64,000 nucleotides of DNA, taken from the NCBI GenBank assembly GCA_947561715.1, contig OX387197.1, positions 22,470,266-22,534,265 of the forward strand, in the 5' to 3' direction. Position 1 is the first letter of the stretch. Every line of letters starts with the position of its first letter. Below, in pieces: positions 1 to 12,607 of this stretch. Made by a program: the position numbers and the translations under genes. Origin of the DNA: Ascidia mentula. Lineage: Eukaryota > Chordata > Ascidiacea > Phlebobranchia > Ascidiidae. Under the pieces are notes generated by a model. The model saw only the letters and a program-made list of their open reading frames with translations, was not told the DNA's origin and did no database searches.

Positions 1-84
1 ACCAAATTCAAAAGACCGCAACGTCTTAATTTGAGTGTGGTAGAAATCTAACATAACAGTTATCTCCCTATATGAGTGTACATA

Positions 85-198
85 TCGCAACGTGTGGGTT
101 AAAATCCTACGTATGTTCGTGCAGGTTAGACACAAGTGTAGGAAAGTGAATCACTTTTCTGTGCAGTGCTTGATATTCAGTCATTTACATCAGTCATT
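85..198 (+). promoter_or_regulatory. Conserved 5' flank of type A lectin gene
   Basis: The 5' flank shares two blocks with the flanks of the genes at 10491, 23418, 32746 and 54966: a box reading gtgggttaaaatcctacg near 93-111 and a box ggaaagtgaatcac near 141-154. The second resembles a composite ETS/IRF site (GGAA followed by a GAAAGTGAA-like core), but that reading rests only on resemblance. The sequence cagtcatt lies directly before the ATG in all of them. Whether the blocks are promoter or 5'UTR cannot be told from sequence. Confidence 0.4.
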
Positions 199-2208
199 AT
201 GATGGAAGTATACAAGATTTTAATTTTCGTAGCTTGTGCGGTTTTGCAAACCAAAGCTCAAACCTGGCATCAGTTTGAAGGTGTCGAGTATTACATCGAG
301 TACAGTGCAGCCAGTTCTTACGCTCAAGCTCAAAGTGGATGTGCTGCAAGAAATGCTATTGTGGCAAATGTTAAAACAACTAATGTGTTCAACTTTCTTG
401 TTGGAAAGATAAGTGCAACAGGTTAAACCTAATGTATTTTTTAGTAATAAAGGCATAGAATATTTTAGTAAACTTGATTGGTTATCGAGGATAAATGTTC
501 TGATTTTTAGACGAACCTTACTCGTTTTACATCGGTGCTACGAGAGTCACAGGCACCGACAAGTTTCACTGGACAGATGGAACAAGCGTTGATGTAACAC
601 AGTGGTTTACAAACGAACCAAACAACCGAGGAGGAAATGACGGTTGTGTGATAATGGGTTGGATTTATGAACTTGATTCAACATTCGGGTGGAGAGATGT
701 TCCCTGTTCATATTCATCAAGATATGTTTGTCAGAGGAGCTTTGCAAGTATGATTACCTTTAAAGAGTAAAAACAATGTGGTTTGATTGCAGTTAAAAAG
801 TGCAGAAATAGCGACATACTTGGGCATTTGCACTTTATATTTTATTTCCTGTACGACCAAACTGATTAGTTGTTCACAAAAAAATATGAATGATTTGTTA
901 CAGCAGCTACAGAACAACAGTCAACGTTGGAAATGACTTCTTTACCAACAACACAAAAAATAACAGCTGCATCAACTTCTCCTGTAACAACACAGGAAAC
1001 AACAACAGCAACCACTACATCTTCACCACGCCCAACAACACAAAAAACTGCTCCCACATCACCAACATCAACTTACCCTACGGAAACGACAGAAATTAAT
1101 CATCATTTGTATGGTATGCACAGTTATCACCCAAAACATACGCATTTAGAATTCTATGTTGATTTATGTGTGATGGACTTTCTTGTTGCAAGAATTTTTT
1201 ATGTTTAGAATCCACAATGGAAGGAAGTTCGTTTTTTACAACGAGTGATTTAGAAACACCGATGACCTATTTTCTTGGACGTAAGATTCACACTTCTAAA
1301 AATATGTGAAATCTTTGCTTCAAATGTGAAAAGATAATAATACAATCATTTTGATTTCCAAATCGGCCAAGTACATTCACCATTAAGTAAAACATTTGGA
1401 CATGAGCCCTAAAGCAAATAGAAAGCAGATTCTCACAACGGGTATCAAAAAAAGATCTTTGCTTTGTTTTTGCAGTCGAACGTATTATCGTAATCTTCTG
1501 TTTCGTTCTTGTTCGTGATAATCATCATTTGCTGTGTTGTCATCTGTAAGTTAAGAAAAAGGTGAGAAAGCTTGACGCTTGACGTTTCTTGTTCCGGCAT
1601 TTATATGATTTTACACCTTCTGCCCCATGCGTAAATAACGGTGATTGTTCAATCTGACTGGCACATTAATTTGCTCCGCAGTTACAACCTATGTCATGCT
1701 ATAATAACAGCACAGTACGAACTGATTTAAAATACTTTTTGAAAGGATATCCCACCTAACATCGCAAATTACGCCTTCTCGTCCAAACACGTCTTCTGCA
1801 AGATATGAAAATTTTGATCTAGCGCAACGACAGCAACAAAACCTACATTCATACGAAGACATAATACCAGGTGTGTAAAATAAGTAATGCAACTTAGCCC
1901 TGAACTCTTCCTACCGAGTTCATTTTGTATTTGTCCCAACTATCCAAAACACATTATACAGTTTGAAGACTAACCTTGAGATGAAAACTGACGCAAATTA
2001 TCACATTCCTCACAAGCATCGACTTTTCATTGGAACACCAAGTTGCCCCTAGATTTTTTTACTTCAATATATTTTTAATTATAGGAAGTATATACAAATA
2101 AATTTTATAGTTGTTTCTGCTACGTCTATCCGACGCCCATCCTACGTGAACGTGAAACTGACAACAACGACGACAAATCAAGCTGCTTATGTTGAATTTG
2201 TGGCATAA
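199..2208 (+). pseudogene. Type A C-type lectin receptor with a frameshifted TM exon
   Basis: Exons: 199-421, 511-about 754, 904-1113, 1209-1280, 1476-about 1563, 1746-1870, 2111-2208. Exon 1 gives a signal peptide ending before QTWHQF and the first CTLD half with Cys in SGCAARN. Exon 2 gives the second half with EPNN, a GWRD in place of WND, and the last Cys pair. Exons 3-4 are a Thr/Ser-rich stalk. The TM exon lacks 2 nt that the duplicate gene at 23418 has (taatatcttctg there, taatcttctg here), so the frame runs off to a stop at the end of the exon and leaves only about ten hydrophobic residues. The tail exons (YENF, YEDI, YVNV, YVEF) are open in their own frame. It could make a tail-less, perhaps released product; loss of function is as likely. 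Exon calls are firm; the functional call is not. Confidence 0.65.
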
Positions 2209-3060
2209 CTAGCAGATTGTCAACATTTTCAAAACGATTTAACTATCTGATTGTTAGTTTGTAAGGTATTTTTACATTTGCATTACTGTTGGCTAACTCC
2301 GTTGTTGTGTTGTTTTTTTTAGCGATACCGATGATGCCTGCACAGACAGGCGAAATATATATGTCGTAAAAACTTGAAACAGACAGACGACTTAGGATTA
2401 TTTATCATTTTTTGCGATTTAACTATTGCTGCATTTTTTGGTCGAATTATAAATTTAGACATCGCATCAACCTTTAACATTTCGACCAGATGGATTTCTT
2501 TATGTTCATTTATGGAACACTGCATAACGTTGACCTACGGTTTTGAAGGTCGACATTGCAACACATGCAACAATGTGTCTGCTTTTGTGGCTATTAAATT
2601 TTTCGTAAAGATTTTCTGCTCTGCGATTTTTATATAAAAGATAATGTAATACTGTTGAAAGTGCGTCACGACAAATGTTTTTTTGTATGCCTTTTGTATT
2701 ACCTTGTAATCGTCAACTGTTCTCATTTGTAAAATATCCACGTGATGTTCGTTGTACAATCAGTCTTTACATGTTTTTACCACAGGTGACTTGAAAGTGG
2801 GTGTAGACCTACGTGTGCATGGGGAGATCTTACAAAAAATGTTTGTGACACAACTTGTCTGCACCCACATGATAAGTTAGGAAAACCTGTGTGACGTTTT
2901 GTGTTACATGATTCTGTTTGCTGGTTTGTTATACATGTGAGAAAAGTAACTGTTTTGTGGACAAGATGCGCAACGAACATCAAAGTACAGAAAATCATTG
3001 TGCTGATTTAAACTTCAACAATACCTACAGGTCCCAATACCCATAATAACGTGTGCGTGG
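2209..3060. other. 3' flank, no gene seen
   Basis: This is 3' flank of the preceding lectin gene, nearly the same as 25456-26225 in the duplicated block. Open frames here are short and unrelated between the two copies. No domain, RNA gene or terminal repeat was recognised. Confidence 0.5.
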
Positions 3061-3620
3061 CATTCACACCATAACAGAAAACGCAAGAAAGCACAATAGT
3101 GTGTGGAGGTTACGTCACTCGCGTCAACAGTGAAAGCGTGTTTTGATATCATTGGGTATATCTCATAAACACAAGGATTCAAAAGACTACAACAAATGTA
3201 ATCTCGTCTGGTTGGATGCTTATTACAATATTACCAACGCTATAGGAGTAAAAGAGCAATACAAATTATGCTTTCAGAGACACCTGTGTCTACGGTACTA
3301 TTGCAAATCAAGAACTTTGCTTGTAGTGCGCTACAATGTGACTCGTCCTCCACAGTGGCAGTGACAAATTCTGCGCCTGTCAGTAAAAACGGTATAGTTC
3401 ACTGCTATTGTCAACCAGCTCCACTGATTGTAGGTTGAAATAGGGTGCACTACTGTTCTCAATACCAACCTTAAAGCAAGTGAATATGTAATGTATGTCA
3501 CAAGCATTGACGTACGGTTTATCAGAACACAGGCAAAAGTTTTGGAAAAGCAATTCTTTGAGCCAAAAACACTTAAACTTTGTTGCAGCGAAACATACAC
3601 TTTTAATAATGAGTTACTAA
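3060..3620 (+). repeat. Dispersed repeat R1 followed by R2
   Basis: R1 (about 3060-3180) contains gtgtgtggaggttacgtcac, with the palindrome-like TTACGTCA. R2 (about 3180-3620) contains acacctgtgtctacggtac and the later caaccagctccactgatt. The same R1-R2 order recurs at 21180-21660, 26230-26790 and 63480-63800. R2 alone is seen at 51040-51360 and 60140-60450. I see no coding capacity and no clear terminal inverted repeats, so the class is unknown. Confidence 0.6.
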
Positions 3621-3997
3621 ATTTGAATAAGTGGTTACACGATCAGTATTATTGAAGGTACAAAACACAAAGCAACAGTGAACGCGTACTTTATTACCAT
3701 ATGAAGAAAGGTTAATTTTTTATCAAAACAACCACAAAATTGTTTTCAGTGTAATGTAATATTTATGATAAGGACCAGTAACATGTTAAAACAAGACCTC
3801 ACCTATCATTTCAAGGTATGGGATACAACGTAGCCTACTACGCAGTATAGCTAACGTGATGAGATTGGCTGTTACGTAATAGTAGCTTTTATCCAGTGTT
3901 TCACAAACAAAACTGGCAGAGACACTGAGAGTAACATTAGGTTTATGACAGAGCAGATCTCGCCATATTTTTAGTTTTATGTCACAACAGCAATCAT

Positions 3998-4336
3998 CAA
4001 ATTTATTAAACTTGCCGAAATCAAGATCAGCAAGGGAGACGGCCGAGCAACACCACATTAACCGCTTCAATGCCATCAAAGATGGGCTCAACAGAGATTG
4101 GGGATTCCTGAGCCATTATCAACACGACGATGCCGCAGGAACGATGCAGCAACACGACGACGCCAACTAACGGCAGCTTATCATTTACAGTGCCTTTTTT
4201 CTTCGACCGCCATTTTTTGTATCGCATTGTGTTTATTTACACCTGACGAAGCGAAGGAAAATCGCGAAAGCTTGTGTACCATTTACAATACAAAAGTCAG
4301 TCTTTTGCAAAAGAGTGCCAATCAGAGAAAGAATTT
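3998..4336 (+). mobile_element. 5'-truncated Penelope-like element fragment
   Basis: This stretch is absent from the matching place in the duplicate block (near 27175). It is bounded by a perfect 12-bp direct repeat, aacagcaatcat, at 3986-3997 and 4337-4348, as expected for a target site duplication. It has a short + strand frame ending about 4168 that includes GLNRDWGFLSHY. That resembles the LNRD-type C-terminal end of Penelope-like polyproteins; this identity comes from memory of the family. Downstream, near 4237-4265, is a CTGACGA - stem (gcga/tcgc) - GAAA arrangement like the hammerhead ribozyme core known in Penelope-like elements. The insertion is clear; the class is probable. Confidence 0.6.
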
Positions 4337-4414
4337 AACAGCAATCATGTAATACATGTTTAATTACAAAGAGAAGGCCAAACCAGAACCACAGGATTTA
4401 GGCATGAGCTGTAT

Positions 4415-4680
4415 GATGGTCACATTAAAACGATTGAGTGGAGAACAATACAATGTGAATAACCACACGCTTTCAAACGTTTACAAAACACTGCAGAGGA
4501 GCGCGTTCTGGCGATAGAGTTTATGTGGGATTTTAAATCATAACTTTCTACATAAGAAATCACAACAGTGTGTGGAGCGTGGAGTTTGAGTCACAAATAC
4601 CAACAGTGGAAAGGAATTTTGATATACAAGTGGTTATATCTTAAAAACACAAGAAAGTGACACACGAGAAATGGTGGAAG
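4415..4680 (+). repeat. R1-type repeat, variant form
   Basis: This variant of R1 begins near aaacactgcagaggagcgcg and runs through cacaacagtgtgtggagcg. Close copies lie at 21880-22110 and 27280-27500, and more distant ones at 8110-8270, 30880-31000 and 52480-52610. In this variant the TTACGTCA core is replaced by ttgagtcac. No gene is seen. Confidence 0.5.
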
Positions 4681-4966
4681 AAACTGCTTTATTCAATATA
4701 ACAATGAAATTGTCCATAATACATACGTGTGGAAGGTTGGTAGGAAATAGTGAGAATTCAATGAGCGAAAACGGCAAATGTTAACAAAATACTTCATATC
4801 AAAAATCAACCTCTACGCATTTTTACTGCTTTGTCTTGAACTGAAAAATATTTACATGGCGCTTTTGAAACTAAACTGCGTTGATTAGTGGTGAGAGAAG
4901 AGTTTGATTTCCAATTCAAACAATCACTTCCAATATCCATTTTCATGTGGGTATTTTGACGATTAG

Positions 4967-7632
4967 TTAATTTTTCGGTTTTCCGTTGTTCTTTTTGATT
5001 ACACTGGCGTATATGTCGCCACAAGCCTCATCGTCCTTTTTGTCTTCCACCGGGACAATATCATAGCATGCATCGGCTTTTGGGAGTGATTCATCACAGA
5101 AAGATTCTTCATCAATATCAAAGTATAATTCTGCTTGCACTGACCCGTTGGTTACTGCCTGGTCATCCGTTTCATTGTGTTGTGTAGATGCCGTTTCACC
5201 GACCACACCATTATCCGGGTTCTGTCCATCAGGTGCTTTGGATGTAACGTCGCATTGATTGACGTAAGTCACGATATTGGGCCGTTTGCTTGTAATTTTT
5301 GCTTCGTCTGTATACAAGTCGTCAAAGTGAAAGTAAAACAAGGAACAACTTTTTTAATTACCGATTTTACCTATTTCGGCGTATTCAGGATGGTTCCGCT
5401 TTAGTGACCTTGAAATACAATTAGTATTTTTATTATAATTGTAAATTTATTTTCAAATTGCATCATACATGAAAAAATCTGATAGTATTAAATCAACTAC
5501 GTATACACCCAAGCTATTTTTTGTTGTAAAGAGTGTGTTCTATAGATACCATGTGTGCTATAGATACAAAAAACTATGTCTCATCAGTAACTCAACTTTA
5601 TTGTGTCAATACTTTTGAAACAATTTTCAATACTTTTTGCGCTTGAGTATACAGATGCACAAGGCAACGGCAATAGCAAGAAAGGCAATTCCCACCCCAG
5701 AGGCAATGAGAACAACAGAAACCATGCCTGATGTTTCTGTAACTAAAAACACAAATTTTTTAAAATACTTTAGCTCAGCTTGATTAACATTAACTGAACA
5801 GCTTAATTAGACGGGTCTGCTATATATTTTCTTTGATAAAAAAGTCGCCAACCGCTATAAGCTTTTATAGATAGGATCATCTATGCACCTAATTGATCTT
5901 CTGGTTTCGTTGTCGAGTCCCAATAATTAGACGTTGTTTCTGAAATAATCACGTTTATAATCCTGTTAGTAAAACGACAGTAATTTGTGCTATTGGTACT
6001 CAGTTCAGACAACAGTATTACCTTCAATAAAAGTTGCGTTTACAACGTTTTGTATGTTGTTATGAGTCATGAACAGAGTAGATGAAGTACTTGAATTACG
6101 TGCAAGAATTTCCGATGCAAGTGTCGGTTGGGTAGACGTTGTGTTGACTGTATAAGCACCTGTATGTATGCGTGCATAATACATAACGTATCCATATACT
6201 ATTATAAAATATGTTCACAAAAAGAATAAACGTGATACAGTATCTACGGTAACACAATAACTTCATGTTAAAGCTTAATACACGTTTTGTGGCAATGATG
6301 GTATGTAAATAAAGTGGTTTGAGTACTTGTTTTTTTGATCAAAATTTCTGTGGTATGTGGAGTTTCACTGGTTGACATTCTTGTTGTAAAAGTGGAATAA
6401 TGAACATCTGCATGAAAAGAAACAGTTACCAAAACAGGCACAAACGAAAAACAAACATTCAACATTTGTTTAGTTCTTGTGTATAAGTAAAGGGCAATTC
6501 TACGTAACATCTAGCCCAGAACCAATTTACGAACGACTTGGTGTGTTGTTTTACAGAAATGAGATATCTTACTTGAACTAGATCTCTGACAAATATATCT
6601 TGATGAATATGAACAGGCAACATCTCTCCATCTGTATGTTGAATCAAGTGAATAAACCCAACCCATTATCACACAATCCTCCTTTCCTCCTCTGTTGTTT
6701 GGTTCCCCTGCACTCCACTGTGTTACATCAACGCTTGTTCCATCTGTCCACTGAAACCTGTTAGTTCCTGTGACTCTTGTAGCACCGGTGAAAAACGAAA
6801 AAGTATCATCTGAAAAAAAAATGATCATCATTCTGAAAGTATGATAATTATAAATGTACTAGAAATGTAAAGACACCGAAAATATTGTGATGAAGACAAA
6901 ATTAGAATACTTTTTCCATCGATCGTAAAAACATTTGTTCAATTGGAAATAAGGAGTGTATTTTTTCGTTGTCCGGTATAATTATATTTCATAGCCGTTT
7001 GTGTTAGTGCAATCCTCTTTTCGTCAATGCTCGTTTTTATACGATGTTGTTTACATTTTATATAGTATTGCAGCATTCGGTGTCAGTAAGTGTCCAATTT
7101 TCAGCAGAGATCATACAGCAGACTGTGATTCTCCTACGTGAGGAAATCACTATCACATGGGCGCCTGACTCGATAAGCTCCTAGGTTTTATCTGTGTCCA
7201 TGCCATATTGTAACATTTGCTTGCAGTTCACTTACGTTGTAGTCTTCTGCACAAAAAAATATGCCTTGATATTGTGATTCAGTGACCAAATTCGGATTAG
7301 CGTGAATGTCGAATCCCAAATAGGAACGTAACGACAAATTGTGCAACCTGATTTTTGAACTAAATGCCCTGATTTTTAAAATATGCAACATGCTATACAC
7401 GAAAATTCAATAACATACTTGTTACATTTATATTTCCGACAAGAAAGTCAAACACTTGATTTGTTTTAACATTTGCCACATTAGAATTTCTTGCAGCACA
7501 TCCACTTTGAGCTTCAGCATAAGAACGGACTGAACTGCGTGCGATGTAATACTCGTGACCTTCAAACTGGTGCCAGGTTTGGGCGTTGACAAGATAAACA
7601 ACACATATTATGACGCAGATGGGATCTTTCAT
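4967..7632 (-). CDS. Type B C-type lectin-like transmembrane receptor
   Basis: Exons on the minus strand: 7632-7419, 6809-6573, 6407-6327, 6159-6022, 5939-5889, 5742-5634, 5408-5371, 5307-4967. They sum to 1209 nt (402 aa). The start gives the signal peptide MKDPICVIICVVYLVNA, then QTWHQFEG. Exons 1-2 form one CTLD with four Cys, EPNN followed by GGKEDC, and WRD at the WND position. Three phase 1-1 exons form a Thr/Ser-rich stalk. A TM exon (SVVLIASGVGIAFLAIAVAL) is followed by basic residues, a mini-exon with PEYAEIG and a long acidic last exon with YVNQ, YFDI, YDIV and YASV. The tail suggests SH2-type or adaptor binding when phosphorylated. All splice sites are GT-AG. It faces the type A gene at 199; the same pair recurs at 23418/30385. 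Ligand and function are not known from sequence. Confidence 0.85.
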
Positions 7633-8599
7633 AACGAATCAAATAAACATGCTTCTGGTTTTGAGAGGAAAGAAAATTATGTCCTCGGATTATCAACCTT
7701 GCCTCAATCTCCGTTTCTGTTTCAACACATTGTCTTACTGTGAAGAAAGTGAAGCTGGTTAGTGCGACAAGTGGGATGTTTGAGAAGCCAAAGTGGAGAG
7801 GCGTGATTACATTGCGCAACGCTTCGAAGCAAGCCTCCTGTGAGCAACTATTGAATAGTACGAGAACTCTTACTATGCCTACAAACTTGGTCACCCGATG
7901 AAATCGGGCGGTTACGAAGTTATCTACAGTTTTAGCTCGTTTGCCAAGAAAATTGCTGCCACACACTAAGCAAAGAGCACAGATTTTAAATTATGTTTAA
8001 GCAAGTCCGATTATGAAACTGTGTTTTAGCGAATTTCCATCGTTTTGTCACGAAAGTTCTTGTATAACAGTTTTAGAGAAGAACGGCCCCTATGTCTTCT
8101 TCTTCGTCACTGACAACATCACATACACTGAAAACATACAAAACACTGCAGAGGAGTGTGCGTAGGATATCATAACGTAAAACACAGACAATACTTTGTT
8201 GTGACGTCACAGGAAAAATAATAGAAGGATGATTTGATATTCAAGTGGCTTAGCAGTAGTTCTCGCATATAATGTCATGCACGTTGATAAATACTCGACA
8301 CAATTTACTTTCAATCTTTCAAAAGGCTGTTCCAGAACTTTCGGCCTTCTCTATGAATCAGTAAACTCCAGTTGCAATCTACATCTTGTTGAATACCATA
8401 TGTTTATTGGTCGATTGTTTTTCTTTTCTTCTTTTACTTCTTCAACTGCTTCAATTTGGTTGTAAAAGGAACTTATAATATTTTTTACAGAACGTTACGT
8501 TCGCGTGGTCGTTTTAATAACCGTGGCAGCTGTATAGACACATAAATATACTGGTATAATAAATTTGTACGTTTATAATGCTGTCATGTCATACATGAA
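7633..8599. other. 5' flank of type B gene with repeats
   Basis: This flank is shared with 30386-31190 and, more weakly, 52033-52775. It includes a divergent R1-like repeat near 8110-8270. An open frame of 134 codons on the minus strand (7562-7966) is not kept in the duplicates and overlaps the start of the lectin gene, so I do not call it. Confidence 0.5.
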
Positions 8600-9618
8600 A
8601 AAGCTCTTTGACGAATATATCTAGATGTGTGGGATGTACAATTAACATCTCTTCATCCGAAATTTGAATCAAGTTATAAATCCAACCCATTATCACACAA
8701 TCCTCATTTCCTCCCTTGTGGTTTGATTCCCCTGAATTCCACTGTGCTACATCAACACTTGTCTCATCTGTCCACAGAAACCTGTTAGCGCCTGTGACTC
8801 TCGTAGCCCCGATGTAAAACGAAAAGGGAACATCTAAAAATGGTTTGTAAACTCATCGTGTGATGTACAAATAAACAAGAAATTTTTTGTTTAACATAAT
8901 TTATGATCGTCCACAGTCACACCCAATTGCACAAATACCATCTAAGGTCGAAACAGTGGCCACATGTGTATGCAGTTCATACAATAATTTATGTTGTTTA
9001 CGACACTTGCATGACGATAAATCGATAGTCACTCACTTGTTAAAAAACTTTGATTAGCTAATCCCAGTGGAATGTCAATAACCCTGAATAAAAGATCGCC
9101 TAGTAAAGGCAAGTGCAGTGGGGCGGTCTACCTAGTGATGCGATAGCAGGTGCCAAAGTAATAATTTTAAAGCTCTTTTAAAGAGGGCTACAGAGAGGGT
9201 TTACACACTGTTTCGAAGTATTTAGTGTTATCGGGCAGTTGGTGATTGTGCCACTGGGCTAGCGTTTAAACTAATTTTCGGTCATCGTCAATCCGTTAGG
9301 TACCAATCCACCCTGAAGCGCAACGGCTGCTTGGTATCCGATGGTGCTACCAGCCGTTTGGTCACAGTACGCTCCACGGTGGTTCTAAATTTGTAGAGCA
9401 TTTACCTGTTACACTTATCTTTCTGATAAGAAATTTGAATATTGGAGTTGTTTTAGCATTTGTCACATTAGTATTTTTGCAGCACATGCACTTTGAGCTT
9501 GAGCATAAGAACTGACTGCACTGTATTTGATGTAATATTCGTAACCTTAAAACTGGTGCCATGTTTGAGCATTCACAAGATGAACAACGCAGGTTATTAC
9601 GTTGATCAGGTGCTTCAT
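8600..9618 (-). pseudogene. C-type lectin pseudogene (exons 1 and 2)
   Basis: Exon 1 (9618-9406) starts with MKHLINVITCVVHLVNA and QTWHQF, then meets a stop where a Gln codon of the family has become TAA; it also has a 1-nt deletion after TGTGCTGCA. Exon 2 (8833 down to about 8600) keeps the CTLD pattern, but EPN is ESN, a 1-nt loss follows GWIY, the WRD Trp is a stop, and the final Cys is Arg. No stalk, TM or tail exon was found downstream. A related decayed copy lies at 52776-53930. Confidence 0.8.
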
Positions 9619-10490
9619 GTCGACGTACGAACCTAATTTTATTTGATTTTTGCTACAGGTTTAAGCCTAAATCCAAACTTTGTTAGTCCTGTACTTGAGG
9701 CACAGTTGCGCGCAAGATTTTAAAGAACGTAACAAGAACTTTCCAATTCGTTGTACTTCAAGCACCGCAACCTTCCAGTGACGTTTTAGCCATTCAGCAC
9801 CGCAGCATAAAGGTTGTAGGCCTGAAAGTACAAAAATGTTATTCTGTCACTTGGTTTTTGGCAACAAGCAAGTTTTTGAATTCATTTTTACGTGAGCCTG
9901 ATTATTTTGCCAACGAACGCTACAATTTTTATTACTAAGCGCGCTCTACCGCTACCTGACGGAAAACTACACAATATGGATGACAAGTCAACCGAGTTAG
10001 TATGTAGTATGCACATTCCGTTTGGGCAGCGGACCGGATATTCCACGCTACGCCTGTATTTTCAGGTTGTCAGATTTGGGAGATTGGAATTTGTACGACC
10101 TTCATTTGACCGAGCACAAACTTTGGCATTTAGGGAAATGTAATGTTACACAAACAAAAGTTATGTATATGTTCTAAATTGAAACATCATGATGATTCCA
10201 TTGGAAATATAAACATAGTGGTAGCAAGCCGCGAACCCACAAAACTATATGTCGCAAATAAACATTAACATGCTTGGCACTTTGCGCGTAAAGTATTCAT
10301 AGCCACGGGGTTAAAATATCATTGTGTGTGGTAGAAAACCCAGCCTGACAGTTACGTCTATATTTCAGTGCACGTACCTTACCATGTGGGTTGAGATCCT
10401 ACGCCCGTTCGTGTGGTTGTGAAACAAGTGCTGGAAAGTGAATCATTTTGTTATGTAGTTCTTGGTATCCATTCAATTGCATCAGTCATT
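9619..10490. other. Intergenic flank with conserved boxes
   Basis: Parts of this region match 31701-32745 and 53931-54965. The last 110 bases hold the same two boxes described before the gene at 199: atgtgggttgagatcctacg near 10384 and ggaaagtgaatcat near 10433. A minus-to-plus head-to-head layout is shared by the three loci. No gene was recognised. Confidence 0.45.
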
Positions 10491-12607
10491 ATGAAGAACA
10501 TGTACAATATTTTTGTTTTTATTTCATGTGTGGTTTTACCAGTCACTACTCAAACATGGCACCAGTATGAAGGTTACGAGTATTACATCGAATACAGTGC
10601 AGTCCGTTCTTATGTTCAAGCTCAAAGTGGATGTGCTGCAAGAAATGCTGATGTAGTAAATGTAAAAACAACTCAAGTGTTTAACTTTCTTGTCAGAAAG
10701 ATAAATGTAACAGGTGAAGAGTAAATAGACATTTTTTACAACGTCAGCTAAAATATTTTATTAACCTCGGTTGTTTGTATTCATGGTGAGCAAATTACTC
10801 GACAACGTAATTTTGAAAACTTTTGATTAAAACTAAATTTAAAATTACGTAATATGTGAGTGGTGATAGTTATAGGCATCTGTAAGATTCCAACATTTAA
10901 AATTTGATTATGGCAAACACTTTTTAGACATTCCCTACTCCTTTTACATCGGTGCAACAAGAGTCGCAAGCACCAACAACTTTCAGTGGACAGATGGAAC
11001 AAGTGTTAATGTAGCACAGTGGAATCCCACAGATCCAAACAACTCCGGAGGAATTGAGGATTGTGTGATAATAGGTTGGGTTTATGAACTTGATTCAACA
11101 TTCGGATGGAGAGATGTTTCTTGTTCGCCTCAATACACAACAAGATATATTTGTCAGAGAAGTAAGTTTGATCACGGTAAGTAAAAACATTGCCTTTAGA
11201 TTACACTTAAAAATTACAAGGAAGCGGCTGATTGAGGCCTGGCCTCCATTGTAATGTGGATTTGCATTTCAAACTTTTTTTTTAACACCACAGTGATTCA
11301 GTAAGTTGCAATAAATATGCACATTTGTTGCAGTAACCACAGAACAACAGTCAACGATGAAATTGACTACTCAACCAACAACCCAAAAAATAACATTAAC
11401 TTCATCTGTAACAACACAGGAAACAACTACAGCAACAACTACATCTTCACCAAACCTTTTGACACAAAAAACTGCACCCACATCACCCACATCAACTTAC
11501 CCTATGGACACGACCAAAATGAAGCATCATTTGTATGGTATGCACAGTTAGCAAGCAAACCTACGCATTTCGAATTCTATGTAGATTGATGTGTAATAAA
11601 CATTCTTGTTGCATGATTTTTTTATGTTTAGAATCCACAATGGAAGAAAGTTTGTTTATTTTCAATGAGTGATTTAGAAACACCGACGACCTATATTTTT
11701 GAACGTAAGATTCAAGCTTCTGAAAATATGTAAAGTCTACTTCAAATATGTATGGATAGTAAATACAATATTATTGATTGCCAAATTGGCCAAGTACGTT
11801 CGCAATTAAGCAAAACATTTGTTTAGCTTAAACGTGACTAAAGCAAATTAAAGCAGATTCTCACAACGGGTATCAAAAGATAATCTTTGCTTTGTTTTTG
11901 CAGTCGATCGCATTATCCTAATATCTTCTGTTTCGTTCTCGTTCCTGATTATCATCATTTGCTGTGTTGTCATCTGTAAGTTAAGAAAAAGGTGAGAAAT
12001 GAGTTTTTGTGATCGGTGAAGCATGACGTTTTCTGTCTCTACATTTATCAAACAGGCTGACTAAATCGATCACTGTATAAATTTATGCTGTTTAATTGCC
12101 AGAATACAACGTTACTTAACTCTGACAGCACAGTATGACCTGAATTAGAATTATTTTTGAAAGGATATCCCACTTATCAACACAAATCATGCCTTCTTGT
12201 CACAACACGTCTTCAGCAAGTTACGAAAATTTCAAGCCAGATCGACAACAGCAACAAAATCCACATTCATACGAAGACGTAATACCAGGTGTGTAAAATA
12301 GGTGATGTAGACTTGCACTGAATTCTCCATGCCGAGTTTATTTTATATTTGTCCCAATCATCCAACAGAGATAACAGTTTAAAGATTAACCTTGACCTGA
12401 AAGCTGGCGCAAACTATCAATTTCCTGTCAAGCAACATCACTTCGACTTTTCATTGGAATACCAAGTTGCTCCTACATTCTTTCACTTTAATATATTTCT
12501 AATTATAGGAAGTCTATATAAATTTTACAGGTGTTTCTTCTACGTCTATCCGACGCCCATCCTACGTGAACGTGAGAAACTACAGCGACGACAAATCAAG
12601 CTGCTGA
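10491..12607 (+). pseudogene. Type A C-type lectin receptor with frame lesions
   Basis: Exons: 10491-10713, 10928-11161, 11334-11537, 11638-11710 (approximate), 11904-11991, 12164-12288, 12531-12607. The signal peptide (MKNMYNIFVFISCVVLPVTT), CTLD (DPNN in place of EPNN, WRD kept), Thr-rich stalk exon 3, TM exon (ILISSVSFSFLIIIICCVV) and tail exon 6 (YENF, YEDV) are open. Stalk exon 4 is 73 nt instead of 72 and gives a TGA. The last exon keeps PSYVNV but a 2-nt loss brings an early stop, removing the final YVEF motif. Skipping the symmetric exon 4 would restore the frame into TM and most of the tail, so a shortened functional receptor cannot be excluded. Confidence 0.65.

Noticed and set aside
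4967-5307. Strict ITIM or ITAM motifs in the type B tail
   Set aside because: The -2 residues (D, E, A, P) do not fit the ITIM consensus, and no pair has ITAM spacing. Only looser tyrosine motifs are claimed.
7562-7966. 134-codon open frame on the minus strand
   Set aside because: It overlaps the start exon of the type B lectin in another frame and is not kept in the duplicate blocks.
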